Shown here: piece by piece, positions 7,053 through 13,926 of the stretch
Layout: each line of letters begins with the position of its first letter
Position numbering within the stretch: position 1 is the first letter of the stretch
Source of the DNA: DATAEE01 sp036258175
GTDB taxonomy: Bacteria > Acidobacteriota > Vicinamibacteria > Vicinamibacterales > 2-12-FULL-66-21
NCBI GenBank assembly: GCA_036258175.1
Contig: DATAEE010000273.1
Coordinates: 1-64,000, forward strand
Direction of reading: 5' to 3'
Length of the DNA: 64,000 nt
The notes under the pieces: model-generated
Seen by the model: the letters and a program-made list of their open reading frames with translations, nothing else
What the model was told of the DNA's origin: nothing
The model's database searches: none
Program-made: the position numbers and the translations under genes

Positions 7053-8132
7053 ATGACGATGACGCGTGCGACAAGGGCCGCGGCGGTCCTGAGCGGCGGT
7101 CTGCTAGCGGCGATCGTAGTGAGCTTGAGCATGCGCGGCAGCGCTGCCGGCGCCCAGAGTGACGCCGCCTTCAAACCGCCGCGCGGGCTGGAAAGCATGC
7201 CCATCCCGGTGCCCGCCGACAACCCGATGACCGCCGCACGCATTGCGCTCGGCAAGCAGCTCTTCTTCGACACGCGGTTATCCCGTACGAAGAAGATGTC
7301 GTGCGAGACCTGCCACGTTCCTGAAAAGGGATGGACCGACGGCCTGTCCCTGTCGCCACGTTTCGACGGGTCGATGAACACCCGGCACACGCCGACGCTC
7401 TACGGCGTAGCCTATTACCCGGATCTGTATTGGGACGGCCGGGCGAAGGGGCTCGAAGCGCAAATCCTTGCGGCCTGGCGCTCGCAGATGGGCGCCGATC
7501 CGGACGCGATCGCCAAAGACGTGCAGGGCGTCCCCGCGTATGCGAAGGCGTTCGAGGCGGAGTTCGGCGGTCCGGCGTCGGGCGATCGAATCGTCAAGGC
7601 GCTCGCGACGTTCGTGCGAACGATCCACGCGGGCGATACCGCGTGGGATTCGACACCGCAGGGCGAGGCCGCGCTGAAAACCACGGCGATCGGACGTGGC
7701 TTCATCGTGTTCTCAGAGACCGCGAAGTGCACGCTGTGCCATCTGCCTCCGCTATTCTCGGACACGCTGTTCCACAACGTCGGGATCGGGTTCGACAAGC
7801 CGAACCCGGATCTCGGGCGTGGGAAGAACCTGCTCGACACCGCGGCGAAGAACAACCAGCCTGCGCCGCCAGACGCCGAGAAGCTAACAGGAGCGTTCAA
7901 AACGCCGAGTCTGCGGGGCGTGACGCTGTCGGGACCGTATTTTCACGACGGCGGCGCGAAGACACTCGAAGAGGCGGTGGATGTGCTGCTGAACGGCGGC
8001 GTCAAGAACGCGCACCTCGACGAGAAACTGCAGAAGTGGCCGGTGACCGCACAGCAACGGACCCAGCTGCTGACGTTCCTGCGGGCGCTGACGCCGAAGA
8101 ATACGAAGTTCGAACGGCCGAAGCTGCCGTAG
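7053..8132 (+). CDS. Di-haem cytochrome c peroxidase (CCP/MauG family)
   Basis: A 359-residue periplasmic protein with a signal segment at residues 10-33 and two c-type haem sites: CETCH at 84-88 and CTLCH at 226-230. The fold and the end FKTPSLRGV..GPYFHDG are those of bacterial cytochrome c peroxidases, which reduce H2O2 with electrons from small cytochromes; MauG-like oxidases share the fold. The start ATG has AGGAG at 7041-7045. It stands alone and would help with peroxide defence. The axial Met of the electron-transfer haem cannot be assigned with certainty from motif reading. Confidence 0.9.
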   Translation: MTMTRATRAAAVLSGGLLAAIVVSLSMRGSAAGAQSDAAFKPPRGLESMPIPVPADNPMTAARIALGKQLFFDTRLSRTKKMSCETCHVPEKGWTDGLSLSPRFDGSMNTRHTPTLYGVAYYPDLYWDGRAKGLEAQILAAWRSQMGADPDAIAKDVQGVPAYAKAFEAEFGGPASGDRIVKALATFVRTIHAGDTAWDSTPQGEAALKTTAIGRGFIVFSETAKCTLCHLPPLFSDTLFHNVGIGFDKPNPDLGRGKNLLDTAAKNNQPAPPDAEKLTGAFKTPSLRGVTLSGPYFHDGGAKTLEEAVDVLLNGGVKNAHLDEKLQKWPVTAQQRTQLLTFLRALTPKNTKFERPKLP

Positions 8133-8136
8133 CTCG

Positions 8137-8844
8137 TTACCTGAACCAGCGCCGCTTCTGCGCGTCGACGAACTCCCCTGTCGCGGGGTTCAGCTTGAGG
8201 TGTCGATCCGCAGCGCGGTTGGCAAACGTCGCGTCCTCGGTAATCGCGAGCGACGTGAGCCCGCGGGCCTTGACCACCCGCGCAACATCGTCTGCGAACG
8301 CGGCAATGGCAGCTGGGGAAATCGACGCCGTCGGATGTTCGAGCAGCAGCACCGCTGGGTCGTACGGAAGCGCACGGCCCACGAGCACGCGCAGGCGCAC
8401 CTCGGGGGGGCTGTCCCCTGCGCGATTATCGATGTTCGACTTGTCGAGGCCGACCTCATCCGCGAGCGCCAGTACCTTCTCCATAACGTCCGGCGCGACC
8501 GGGTCGATCGACATCGTGAAAGACAGCGCGAGATTCTGAGCGAGCGTCGAACTCTCCAGCAACGCCACCCGCTCGCTCACGATACCCAGCCGGTCCAGCG
8601 ACGAGAGCCACTCGTCGCCGCTCTTGATATTCGTCGTGGCGCCGCCGAGCACGCGCACCTGTCCCTCATCCGGCAACGCGGCGCCCGTAATGAGTGCGAT
8701 CAAGGCCTCGGCCGCTGGTTTGTCCAGTCCGGAGATGGCGACGCGTTCGCCGCGGCCGACGACGAGTGACGCGATGCGGAGCGGCCTCAGGCCTTTATAG
8801 TCTTTGACGACGCGCGTCAGCTCGAGCGCCGCCGTCCCGCTCAT
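8137..8844 (-). CDS. ABC-type ATPase homologue with degenerate catalytic motifs
   Basis: A 235-residue protein collinear with ABC transporter ATP-binding subunits: LELTRVVKDYKGLRPL at the start, then ERVAISGL, a Q-loop region and LLLEHPTA. Every catalytic motif is altered: the P-loop reads GLDKPAAE instead of GxxGxGKS/T (residues 39-46), the LSGGQ signature is replaced by SPPEV, Walker B is LLLEH instead of LLLDE, and the switch His is replaced in ITED. It should not hydrolyse ATP. The frame is intact and the fold is retained, so it is probably a regulatory or structural protein, not a dying gene. It starts within the stop of the preceding membrane-protein gene (ATGA), so the two are translationally coupled. 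Confidence 0.75.
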   Translation of the reverse strand: MSGTAALELTRVVKDYKGLRPLRIASLVVGRGERVAISGLDKPAAEALIALITGAALPDEGQVRVLGGATTNIKSGDEWLSSLDRLGIVSERVALLESSTLAQNLALSFTMSIDPVAPDVMEKVLALADEVGLDKSNIDNRAGDSPPEVRLRVLVGRALPYDPAVLLLEHPTASISPAAIAAFADDVARVVKARGLTSLAITEDATFANRAADRHLKLNPATGEFVDAQKRRWFR

Positions 8845-9311
8845 GCCAGCAGCCGGTCGATTTCGGCGACGATGCGCGATCCGGTTACGATGGCGCGCAT
8901 TTCGATCCGAACGGCGGCAAGATTGGCAGCGAGCGCTGACCACGCGAGCACGTGGTGCAGTCCGGCGGGCATCGAACCAACGTCGACGCCTCCGCCGACG
9001 ATCGCGGCCGCGATGGTCAGGAGCATGGCGAGCGTGCCGATCGAGAATACCGGCTTGCGCGCGAGCGAGATCTGCGCGACGAACTGGCGCGAGAGATTGC
9101 CCTCCGCGACCGCTTCGCGGATCGCCTTCCCCTTGCCGATGAAGTAGAACATCATCATCGAGTGCGTCAGCAGCGTCAGCATCGTCGCGAAGATGCTCGC
9201 GGTGGTGTGCCGGAGGAGGCCCGCCGAATCGTCCGCCGTGATGCCGAGGACGAGGCTGGCCGCCAGGCCGGCAATCGATAGGAAGGCCGCGGTGAGGAGG
9301 GCGGCGGCCAT
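8841..9311 (-). CDS. Four-helix membrane protein, unknown function
   Basis: A 156-residue hydrophobic protein with four predicted membrane helices at about 2-24, 33-58, 87-105 and 113-135. A conserved-looking HSMMMFYFIGKGKAIREA segment leaves helix 2, and a His pair (GLHH) begins helix 4, so metal or haem binding is conceivable but unproven. I do not recognise the family. The gene is third in the operon after the Fur-rubrerythrin and PHP genes (3 bp from the PHP stop) and overlaps the degenerate ABC gene by 4 bp. It is the obvious candidate membrane partner of that protein. Confidence 0.7.
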   Translation of the reverse strand: MAAALLTAAFLSIAGLAASLVLGITADDSAGLLRHTTASIFATMLTLLTHSMMMFYFIGKGKAIREAVAEGNLSRQFVAQISLARKPVFSIGTLAMLLTIAAAIVGGGVDVGSMPAGLHHVLAWSALAANLAAVRIEMRAIVTGSRIVAEIDRLLA

Positions 9312-9314
9312 TGC

Positions 9315-10154
9315 CTACTGCTTGATGCCGGATTCAGCGCCGCGGCGCCTCGCGACGAGGCGATCGAACGCGGCCTGCGGAAGCGTGACACGGCCGAGGG
9401 TGCCTTCGTGGTGGCCGCCGTCGCGGTGGTAGTCGGACCCGCCGGTGACGAGCAGGCCGAGCCGCGCGGCCATCTCCCGGTAATGCAACGTCATCGCATC
9501 ATCGTGATCGGAATGATAGACCTCGAGAGCGTCCGGTCCCGTCGCGGCGATTCGCTCGACCAGATCGTCGCGGCCGATGCATCCCGGGTGAGCGATAGCT
9601 GCGAGGCCCCCTGCCTCGTGGACGAGCGCGCAGACGGCAGCTACGGATGGAGCGGTGCGCGGGACGAACGCCGGCCGGCCTTCACCGATCCAGAGGTCGA
9701 ATGCCTGCCGTATCGACGTCACATGTCCGGCGCGTACCAGGGCTTCGGCGATTTGCGGCCGCCCGACTGATCGGCCGTCAGGCCTCGCTGCGATGATCTC
9801 CTCCACATCGATCGGCAGCCCGAGTTCGGCAAGCCGCCGCGCAAGCTCCCGGAAGCGACGGACTCGATCGGCGCGCTGCGCGATCAAGGCCGCGTTGAGC
9901 TTCTTCGACTCCGGATCGAAGAAATAGCCGAGCACGTGAATGTCACAATTCTCCTCGAGCGATGTGATCTCGATCCCGGGGATGCACGTCAGGCCGTAGC
10001 GCTCCGCAGCGTCGGTGGCGTCCGCGAGGCCCGCCACCGTGTCGTGATCCGTGACGCTGAAGGTGCGGATGCCGGCGAGCCAGACGCGGCGAACGAGCTC
10101 GGACGGCTCGTGGGCGCCGTCGGATGCGCGAGTGTGCAGGTGAAGGTCGATCAC
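9315..10154 (-). CDS. PHP-domain phosphoesterase (RNase AM/TrpH-like)
   Basis: A 279-residue PHP enzyme. The trinuclear metal site is indicated by MIDLHLHTRASDG (His5, His7), VTDHDTVAGL, a Glu in GIEITS, HVLGYFFD, AIAHPGCI near residue 195, and the late GGSDYHRDGGH. Characterised members (YciV/RNase AM) degrade short 5'-phosphorylated RNA or 3',5'-bisnucleotides in the cytoplasm. The ATG overlaps the stop of the upstream Fur-rubrerythrin gene (ATGA at 10151-10154), so both are made together. This links a metal-dependent nuclease to an iron/peroxide sensor. The exact substrate is not determinable here. Confidence 0.88.
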   Translation of the reverse strand: MIDLHLHTRASDGAHEPSELVRRVWLAGIRTFSVTDHDTVAGLADATDAAERYGLTCIPGIEITSLEENCDIHVLGYFFDPESKKLNAALIAQRADRVRRFRELARRLAELGLPIDVEEIIAARPDGRSVGRPQIAEALVRAGHVTSIRQAFDLWIGEGRPAFVPRTAPSVAAVCALVHEAGGLAAIAHPGCIGRDDLVERIAATGPDALEVYHSDHDDAMTLHYREMAARLGLLVTGGSDYHRDGGHHEGTLGRVTLPQAAFDRLVARRRGAESGIKQ

Positions 10155-11128
10155 GCCGATGCGGCGGCGCGGCGTCCCTTGCGGCCAGGCCGCCGCCGGC
10201 GGCGGCGCTCGGTCAGCGCGCGGTATTCCCGGATCAGCAGATCGAGGTGATCGCGCTCCTCGTCAGCAAACTCGAGGAACATCTGTTTGCCCTCGGAGTC
10301 TTCGAACCGTTCGCCGTAGCGCTTGAAGAACTTGTGCGACCCGCGCTCGCACCGGATCCCAATCATCAACGCGCGCTTGTCGTCGACCCCTTTCCCCTTC
10401 AGCTCTTCGGCGCCCGCGGCAAAGAGGCCGTTGGCCGCCCCCTTGAAGAAGAGGAACGTGGGTCGCGATTCGAGCTCGGGATCGCGCGCGAGGAGGTGCC
10501 GATAGCGAGCTTCGAGCGTCCTGAGATGTTCCTTCTCCTCTTCGGCCATCTTCTCGAAGACCGCGCGGCCTCGCGGATCGCGGGCGATACGCGCCGCGCG
10601 CGTATAGAACTCGAGGCCGCTGCGCTCGGTCGCGATCGCGATGCGCAGGGCGTCGCGTGCAAAGAGCGACTCGGTCGTGACCTGGTCCTTCTGAGGCGGA
10701 CGCCCGGCACGGCACTCTTCGCAGGTTCCATAGATCTGGAGAACGCTCTGGCGCGCGGTGAAATTGCGCGCGGCCGCCACTTCTTCGAGCAGCGCCTCGA
10801 TGTCGGAACTCAGGAACTCGGACGATCGGTTGCAGGTCTTGCAGATCAGGTGGAAATGGCGCGGGTGCCGGTACGAATGCTCGAATCGGAATCGTCCCTC
10901 GCCGAAATCCACCTTCCGGGCGATGCCGGCGTCGACCATCCAGTGAAGCGTTCGATAGACAGTCGCACGGCTGATTTTGTGGTCTTCGCGTCGAATCAGG
11001 TCGACCAGGTCGTCGGCGCTGAGGTGTCCTTCCTGGCGGAGGAAGACATTGACGATGAAGTCGCGCTTGCTCGAGCGCTTGCCGCCCGCGGGACGCAGGC
11101 TGTCGATGTAGGCCCGGGTCGGTTCCAT
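10151..11128 (-). CDS. Fur-family regulator fused to a rubrerythrin-like di-iron domain
   Basis: A 325-residue fusion. Residues 1 to about 140 are a Fur/PerR-type repressor: winged helix with SRATVYRTLHWMVDAG, a regulatory metal region HPRHFHLICKTC and a second Cys pair CEEC. After a short linker, residues about 155-310 form a ferritin-like four-helix bundle with two sets of di-iron ligands (Glu in ATERSGLEFY and EEKEH; Glu in CERGSHKFF and DEERDH). There is no rubredoxin domain. The C-terminus is a very basic Arg/Lys tail. Fur proteins sense iron, zinc or peroxide, while rubrerythrins reduce peroxide or bind iron, so this protein could sense and regulate through one chain. A GTG three codons upstream is an alternative start. 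It is the first gene of a four-gene operon. Confidence 0.85.
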   Translation of the reverse strand: MEPTRAYIDSLRPAGGKRSSKRDFIVNVFLRQEGHLSADDLVDLIRREDHKISRATVYRTLHWMVDAGIARKVDFGEGRFRFEHSYRHPRHFHLICKTCNRSSEFLSSDIEALLEEVAAARNFTARQSVLQIYGTCEECRAGRPPQKDQVTTESLFARDALRIAIATERSGLEFYTRAARIARDPRGRAVFEKMAEEEKEHLRTLEARYRHLLARDPELESRPTFLFFKGAANGLFAAGAEELKGKGVDDKRALMIGIRCERGSHKFFKRYGERFEDSEGKQMFLEFADEERDHLDLLIREYRALTERRRRRRPGRKGRRAAASA

Positions 11129-11213
11129 TGCGGGCACAAAAGAAAGAGGCCGGAGGCCTGGGGTCGGAGGCCGGACGCGTCCGGCTCCCGGTACCTGGCC
11201 CCCGGCCCCTGAG
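11129..11213. other. GC-rich inverted-repeat spacer
   Basis: Contains GGAGGCC motifs in tandem and a hairpin around CCGGACGCGTCCGG, between the erpA stop and the fur-rubrerythrin start. It may terminate erpA transcription, though no T tract follows. Similar GGCC-rich filler occurs at 39848-39890. Confidence 0.4.
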
Positions 11214-11543
11214 CTAGACGTTGAACGACTGGCCGCAGCCGCAGGTCGACTTCGCGTTCGGGTTGCGGATGGTGAACCCGCCTCCCGTCAGATTGTCGAT
11301 GAAGTCGACTTCGGCGCCTTTCAGATACCGTGCACTGATAGGATCGACGAGCAGCCTGATGCCGTTCGATTCAATCTGCTGATCGGTGTCGGTCTGTCCC
11401 TCGCCTTCGTCGATCATCAGCCCGTACTGAAAGCCCGAGCACCCGCCGCCCTGCACGAACACGCGCAACGCCGCCTGCTGCTTGTTTTCCTCGGACAGCA
11501 GTTCGGAGATCTTCGACGCGGCCGTCTGGGTCACAGTAATCAT
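11214..11543 (-). CDS. erpA: Iron-sulfur cluster insertion protein (A-type carrier)
   Basis: A 109-residue A-type carrier (ErpA/IscA/SufA family). The three cluster-binding cysteines are Cys35 in GGGCSGFQY and Cys101 and Cys103 in STCGCGQSF. The acidic insertion DEGEGQTDTD and the length favour ErpA. It hands [4Fe-4S] or [2Fe-2S] clusters to apo-enzymes in the cytoplasm; the class I fumarase encoded nearby is a plausible client. No isc or suf genes are present. The ATG at 11543 has no ribosome binding site but has TATACT 7 nt upstream. It diverges from the aldehyde dehydrogenase with 23 bp between starts. Confidence 0.9.
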   Translation of the reverse strand: MITVTQTAASKISELLSEENKQQAALRVFVQGGGCSGFQYGLMIDEGEGQTDTDQQIESNGIRLLVDPISARYLKGAEVDFIDNLTGGGFTIRNPNAKSTCGCGQSFNV

Positions 11544-11550
11544 ATGGATC

Positions 11551-11560
11551 AGTATACACT
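11551..11560. promoter_or_regulatory. Overlapping divergent -10 boxes, erpA / aldehyde dehydrogenase
   Basis: The 10-mer AGTATACACT reads TATACT on the minus strand (11551-11556, 7 nt from the erpA ATG) and TACACT on the plus strand (11555-11560, 6 nt from the ATG at 11567). The 23-bp spacer has no room for separate leaders, so both mRNAs would be leaderless and their polymerases mutually exclusive. Confidence 0.5.
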
Positions 11561-11566
11561 GCCGGA

Positions 11567-13000
11567 ATGGTCCGCGAGCATCCGTTCTGGCTCGGCGGGC
11601 GAGCCGAACGGTCCAGCCAAGTTCTGGACGTCATCAATCCCTTTGACGGCGCAGTCGTCGCGCGGACGTGGCTGGCAGGTCCGATCGAGTTCGAGCGCGC
11701 AACCGAGGCGGCTGTCGCCGCTGCGCCCGCCATGCGCGCACTCGCGGCGTACGAACGCGCGGCCATCCTTTCCGCAGCCTCGGCCGAAATCCGGAAGCGC
11801 CGCGATGAAATCGCCCGCGCGATCGCGCTGGAGGCGGGCAAGCCGATCAAGGATGCAACGACGGAGGCCGACCGCGCGACGATGACGTTCCAGGTCGCCG
11901 CCGACGAAGCACGACGGCTCGAAGGCGACGTCCTTCCGATCGATCTCGCGCCGCACGGCAAGGGTCGGCTGGGGTTGACCCGCCGCTTTCCGATCGGACC
12001 GGTCGCCGCGATCTCGCCGTTCAACTTCCCGTTCAACCTTGCCGCGCACAAAGTCGCTCCCGCGATCGCCGCCGGCAATCCGATCGTGCTGAAGCCGGCG
12101 AGCAAGACGCCAATCTCTGCGCTGCTGCTCGGTGAGATCGTGCAGTCTGCGGGCCTGCCACCTGGTGCGATCAGCGTGTTGCCGATGACTCGCGAAACCG
12201 GCGACCAGCTCGTCACCGACGAACGCTACAGGCTCCTGACGTTTACCGGCTCGTCCGCCGTGGGATGGAAGATGAAGGCGCGCGCCGGGAAAAAGCGCGT
12301 CATCCTCGAACTGGGCGGCAACGCCGGCGTCATCGTGGACGAGGGCGCAGATCTCGACTTCGCGGCGGCACGTGTGACATCGGGCGGCTTCGCATTCGCC
12401 GGCCAGAGCTGCATCGCCGTCCAGCGCGTCTTCGTGCACGATCGCGTGTTCGACGCGTTCGCAACGAAGCTCGTCTCCCACGTCGAGCGTCTGAAGCTCG
12501 GCGATCCACTCGACCCGTCGACCGACCTCGGGCCACTCATCGAGGAGGACGAGGCTGCCAGGATCGACGCCTGGGTGAACGAGGCGCTCGACGCCGGCGC
12601 GCGGGCACTTATCGGAGGGCGCCGCTGCGGCCGCGCGATGTACCTGCCGACCGTGCTCGTCGACGCGCCGATCGATGCAAAGGTGTGCGCGCAGGAAGTC
12701 TTCGCTCCACTCGTCGCGCTCGGTCGTTTCACGGACTTCAAACGGGCACTCGAACTGGTCAACGCATCGCCTTACGGCTTGCAAGCGGGTGTATTCACAG
12801 CAGACCTGGAACATACACTCGCGGCCTTCGACGCGCTCGAGGTCGGGGGCGTCATGATCAACGAGGTGCCGACCTGGCGCATCGATCACATGCCGTACGG
12901 CGGCGTGAAGGATTCGGGACTCGGACGCGAGGGACCGCGCTACACGATCGAAGAGATGACCGAGCTGAAGCTGCTCGTGATTAACCGGCAGACATCGTGA
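11567..13000 (+). CDS. NAD(P)-dependent aldehyde dehydrogenase
   Basis: A 477-residue member of the ALDH superfamily that oxidises an aldehyde to the acid in the cytoplasm. The cofactor segment SPFNFPFNLAAHKVAPA and TFTGSSAVGW, the general base in LELGGNAG, the nucleophile Cys282 in FAGQSCIAVQRV and the late EEVFAP-like QEVFAPLVAL are all present. It resembles the GapN/lactaldehyde/succinate-semialdehyde dehydrogenase branch, but I cannot name the substrate. It has no ribosome binding site; TACACT lies 6 nt before the ATG. The gene ends GTGA, overlapping the fdhE start. Confidence 0.85.
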   Translation: MVREHPFWLGGRAERSSQVLDVINPFDGAVVARTWLAGPIEFERATEAAVAAAPAMRALAAYERAAILSAASAEIRKRRDEIARAIALEAGKPIKDATTEADRATMTFQVAADEARRLEGDVLPIDLAPHGKGRLGLTRRFPIGPVAAISPFNFPFNLAAHKVAPAIAAGNPIVLKPASKTPISALLLGEIVQSAGLPPGAISVLPMTRETGDQLVTDERYRLLTFTGSSAVGWKMKARAGKKRVILELGGNAGVIVDEGADLDFAAARVTSGGFAFAGQSCIAVQRVFVHDRVFDAFATKLVSHVERLKLGDPLDPSTDLGPLIEEDEAARIDAWVNEALDAGARALIGGRRCGRAMYLPTVLVDAPIDAKVCAQEVFAPLVALGRFTDFKRALELVNASPYGLQAGVFTADLEHTLAAFDALEVGGVMINEVPTWRIDHMPYGGVKDSGLGREGPRYTIEEMTELKLLVINRQTS

Positions 13001-13926
13001 TCACAGCTACCACGGACGATCTCGACGCGCGGCTCGACTCGTTACTTGCCCGGCGGTCCGACCTTGCCGCAGCTGCGGCGCTTCAGCGATCGCTGCTCGG
13101 CCGGATGATCGCCTTGGCGGGTCAGCTGGCGACCGGATCGCACGCGGCACAGACACCGGGGCTCCACCTGACAACCGTGTCCCGCCTGAAGCAGGGGTTA
13201 CCCGCGTTACGCGGCGGCGACGTGACCATGCCCGTCGAGCTGCTCGCCTCAGAGCTCGTGCCGCTGTCCGACGCATTGGCGGAAGGCGGCGCGGGCGACC
13301 CCGCGCATCACATTTCAGAAGCGTTTCAAAGCGGCCGCATCGACCCGGGATCCCTCCTGGGCGCGTCGTTCCGCCGGGATCAAGCCGCGGTTCGCACATT
13401 CGCCAACCACGCGGCGCTGTCGCCGGATCTCCTCTGGCTCGTTGGTGAGCTGACCGTCGGGCCATTCGCGTTCTGCCTGCAGGTCGACGTGTTCGACGAC
13501 GAGAAGGCGCGGGCAGCGCGCGACGCGTGGGACCGCGGCTATTGTCCGGCCTGCGGATCGTGGCCGGCGATCGCGGAGCTGACGGGCGGCGCGCGCCATC
13601 TCCAGTGTTCGTTCTGCGCGGCGGGCTGGCAGCCGTCGGCCTGCCGATGCGTGTACTGCGCGGAGGAAGGACCGGCGTTCTCGCTCGCCGCGCCTGACGA
13701 GGAATGCCCCGCATGGCGGCTGGAGCTCTGCGCCGCTTGCGGTGGTTATCTCAAGTCGATCGAAGCCGCCGCTCCGAGCACCTACCCGCTGCTCGCCGTC
13801 GATGACATGGAAACAACGCCGCTCGACATCGCGGCGATGCATCGCGGATACCACCGGCCGCCGCTGCAGGACTTCGGCGCGGCTCTGTCCACCCGGGCGG
13901 CTGATTGCCGTGCAGCCGATGCCTAG
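12997..13926 (+). CDS. fdhE: FdhE-like formate dehydrogenase accessory protein
   Basis: A 309-residue protein with a helical N-terminal half and a C-terminal half with four CxxC pairs forming rubredoxin-like iron sites: CPACGSWPA, CSFCAAGW, CVYC and CAACGGY. This is the FdhE pattern (CPACGS first, then a WR..R-C..C ribbon). FdhE is needed for maturation of membrane formate dehydrogenases, which carry Mo or W and often selenocysteine. The GTG start overlaps the aldehyde dehydrogenase stop. No formate dehydrogenase subunit is present, but selC, moaD/moaE and a mobA-like gene in the window fit this role. Confidence 0.8.
   Translation: MITATTDDLDARLDSLLARRSDLAAAAALQRSLLGRMIALAGQLATGSHAAQTPGLHLTTVSRLKQGLPALRGGDVTMPVELLASELVPLSDALAEGGAGDPAHHISEAFQSGRIDPGSLLGASFRRDQAAVRTFANHAALSPDLLWLVGELTVGPFAFCLQVDVFDDEKARAARDAWDRGYCPACGSWPAIAELTGGARHLQCSFCAAGWQPSACRCVYCAEEGPAFSLAAPDEECPAWRLELCAACGGYLKSIEAAAPSTYPLLAVDDMETTPLDIAAMHRGYHRPPLQDFGAALSTRAADCRAADA

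Noticed and set aside
11549..12889. A 446-codon minus-strand frame opposite the aldehyde dehydrogenase
   Set aside because: Mirror of the third-position GC bias of the real gene; its protein has no recognisable motifs.
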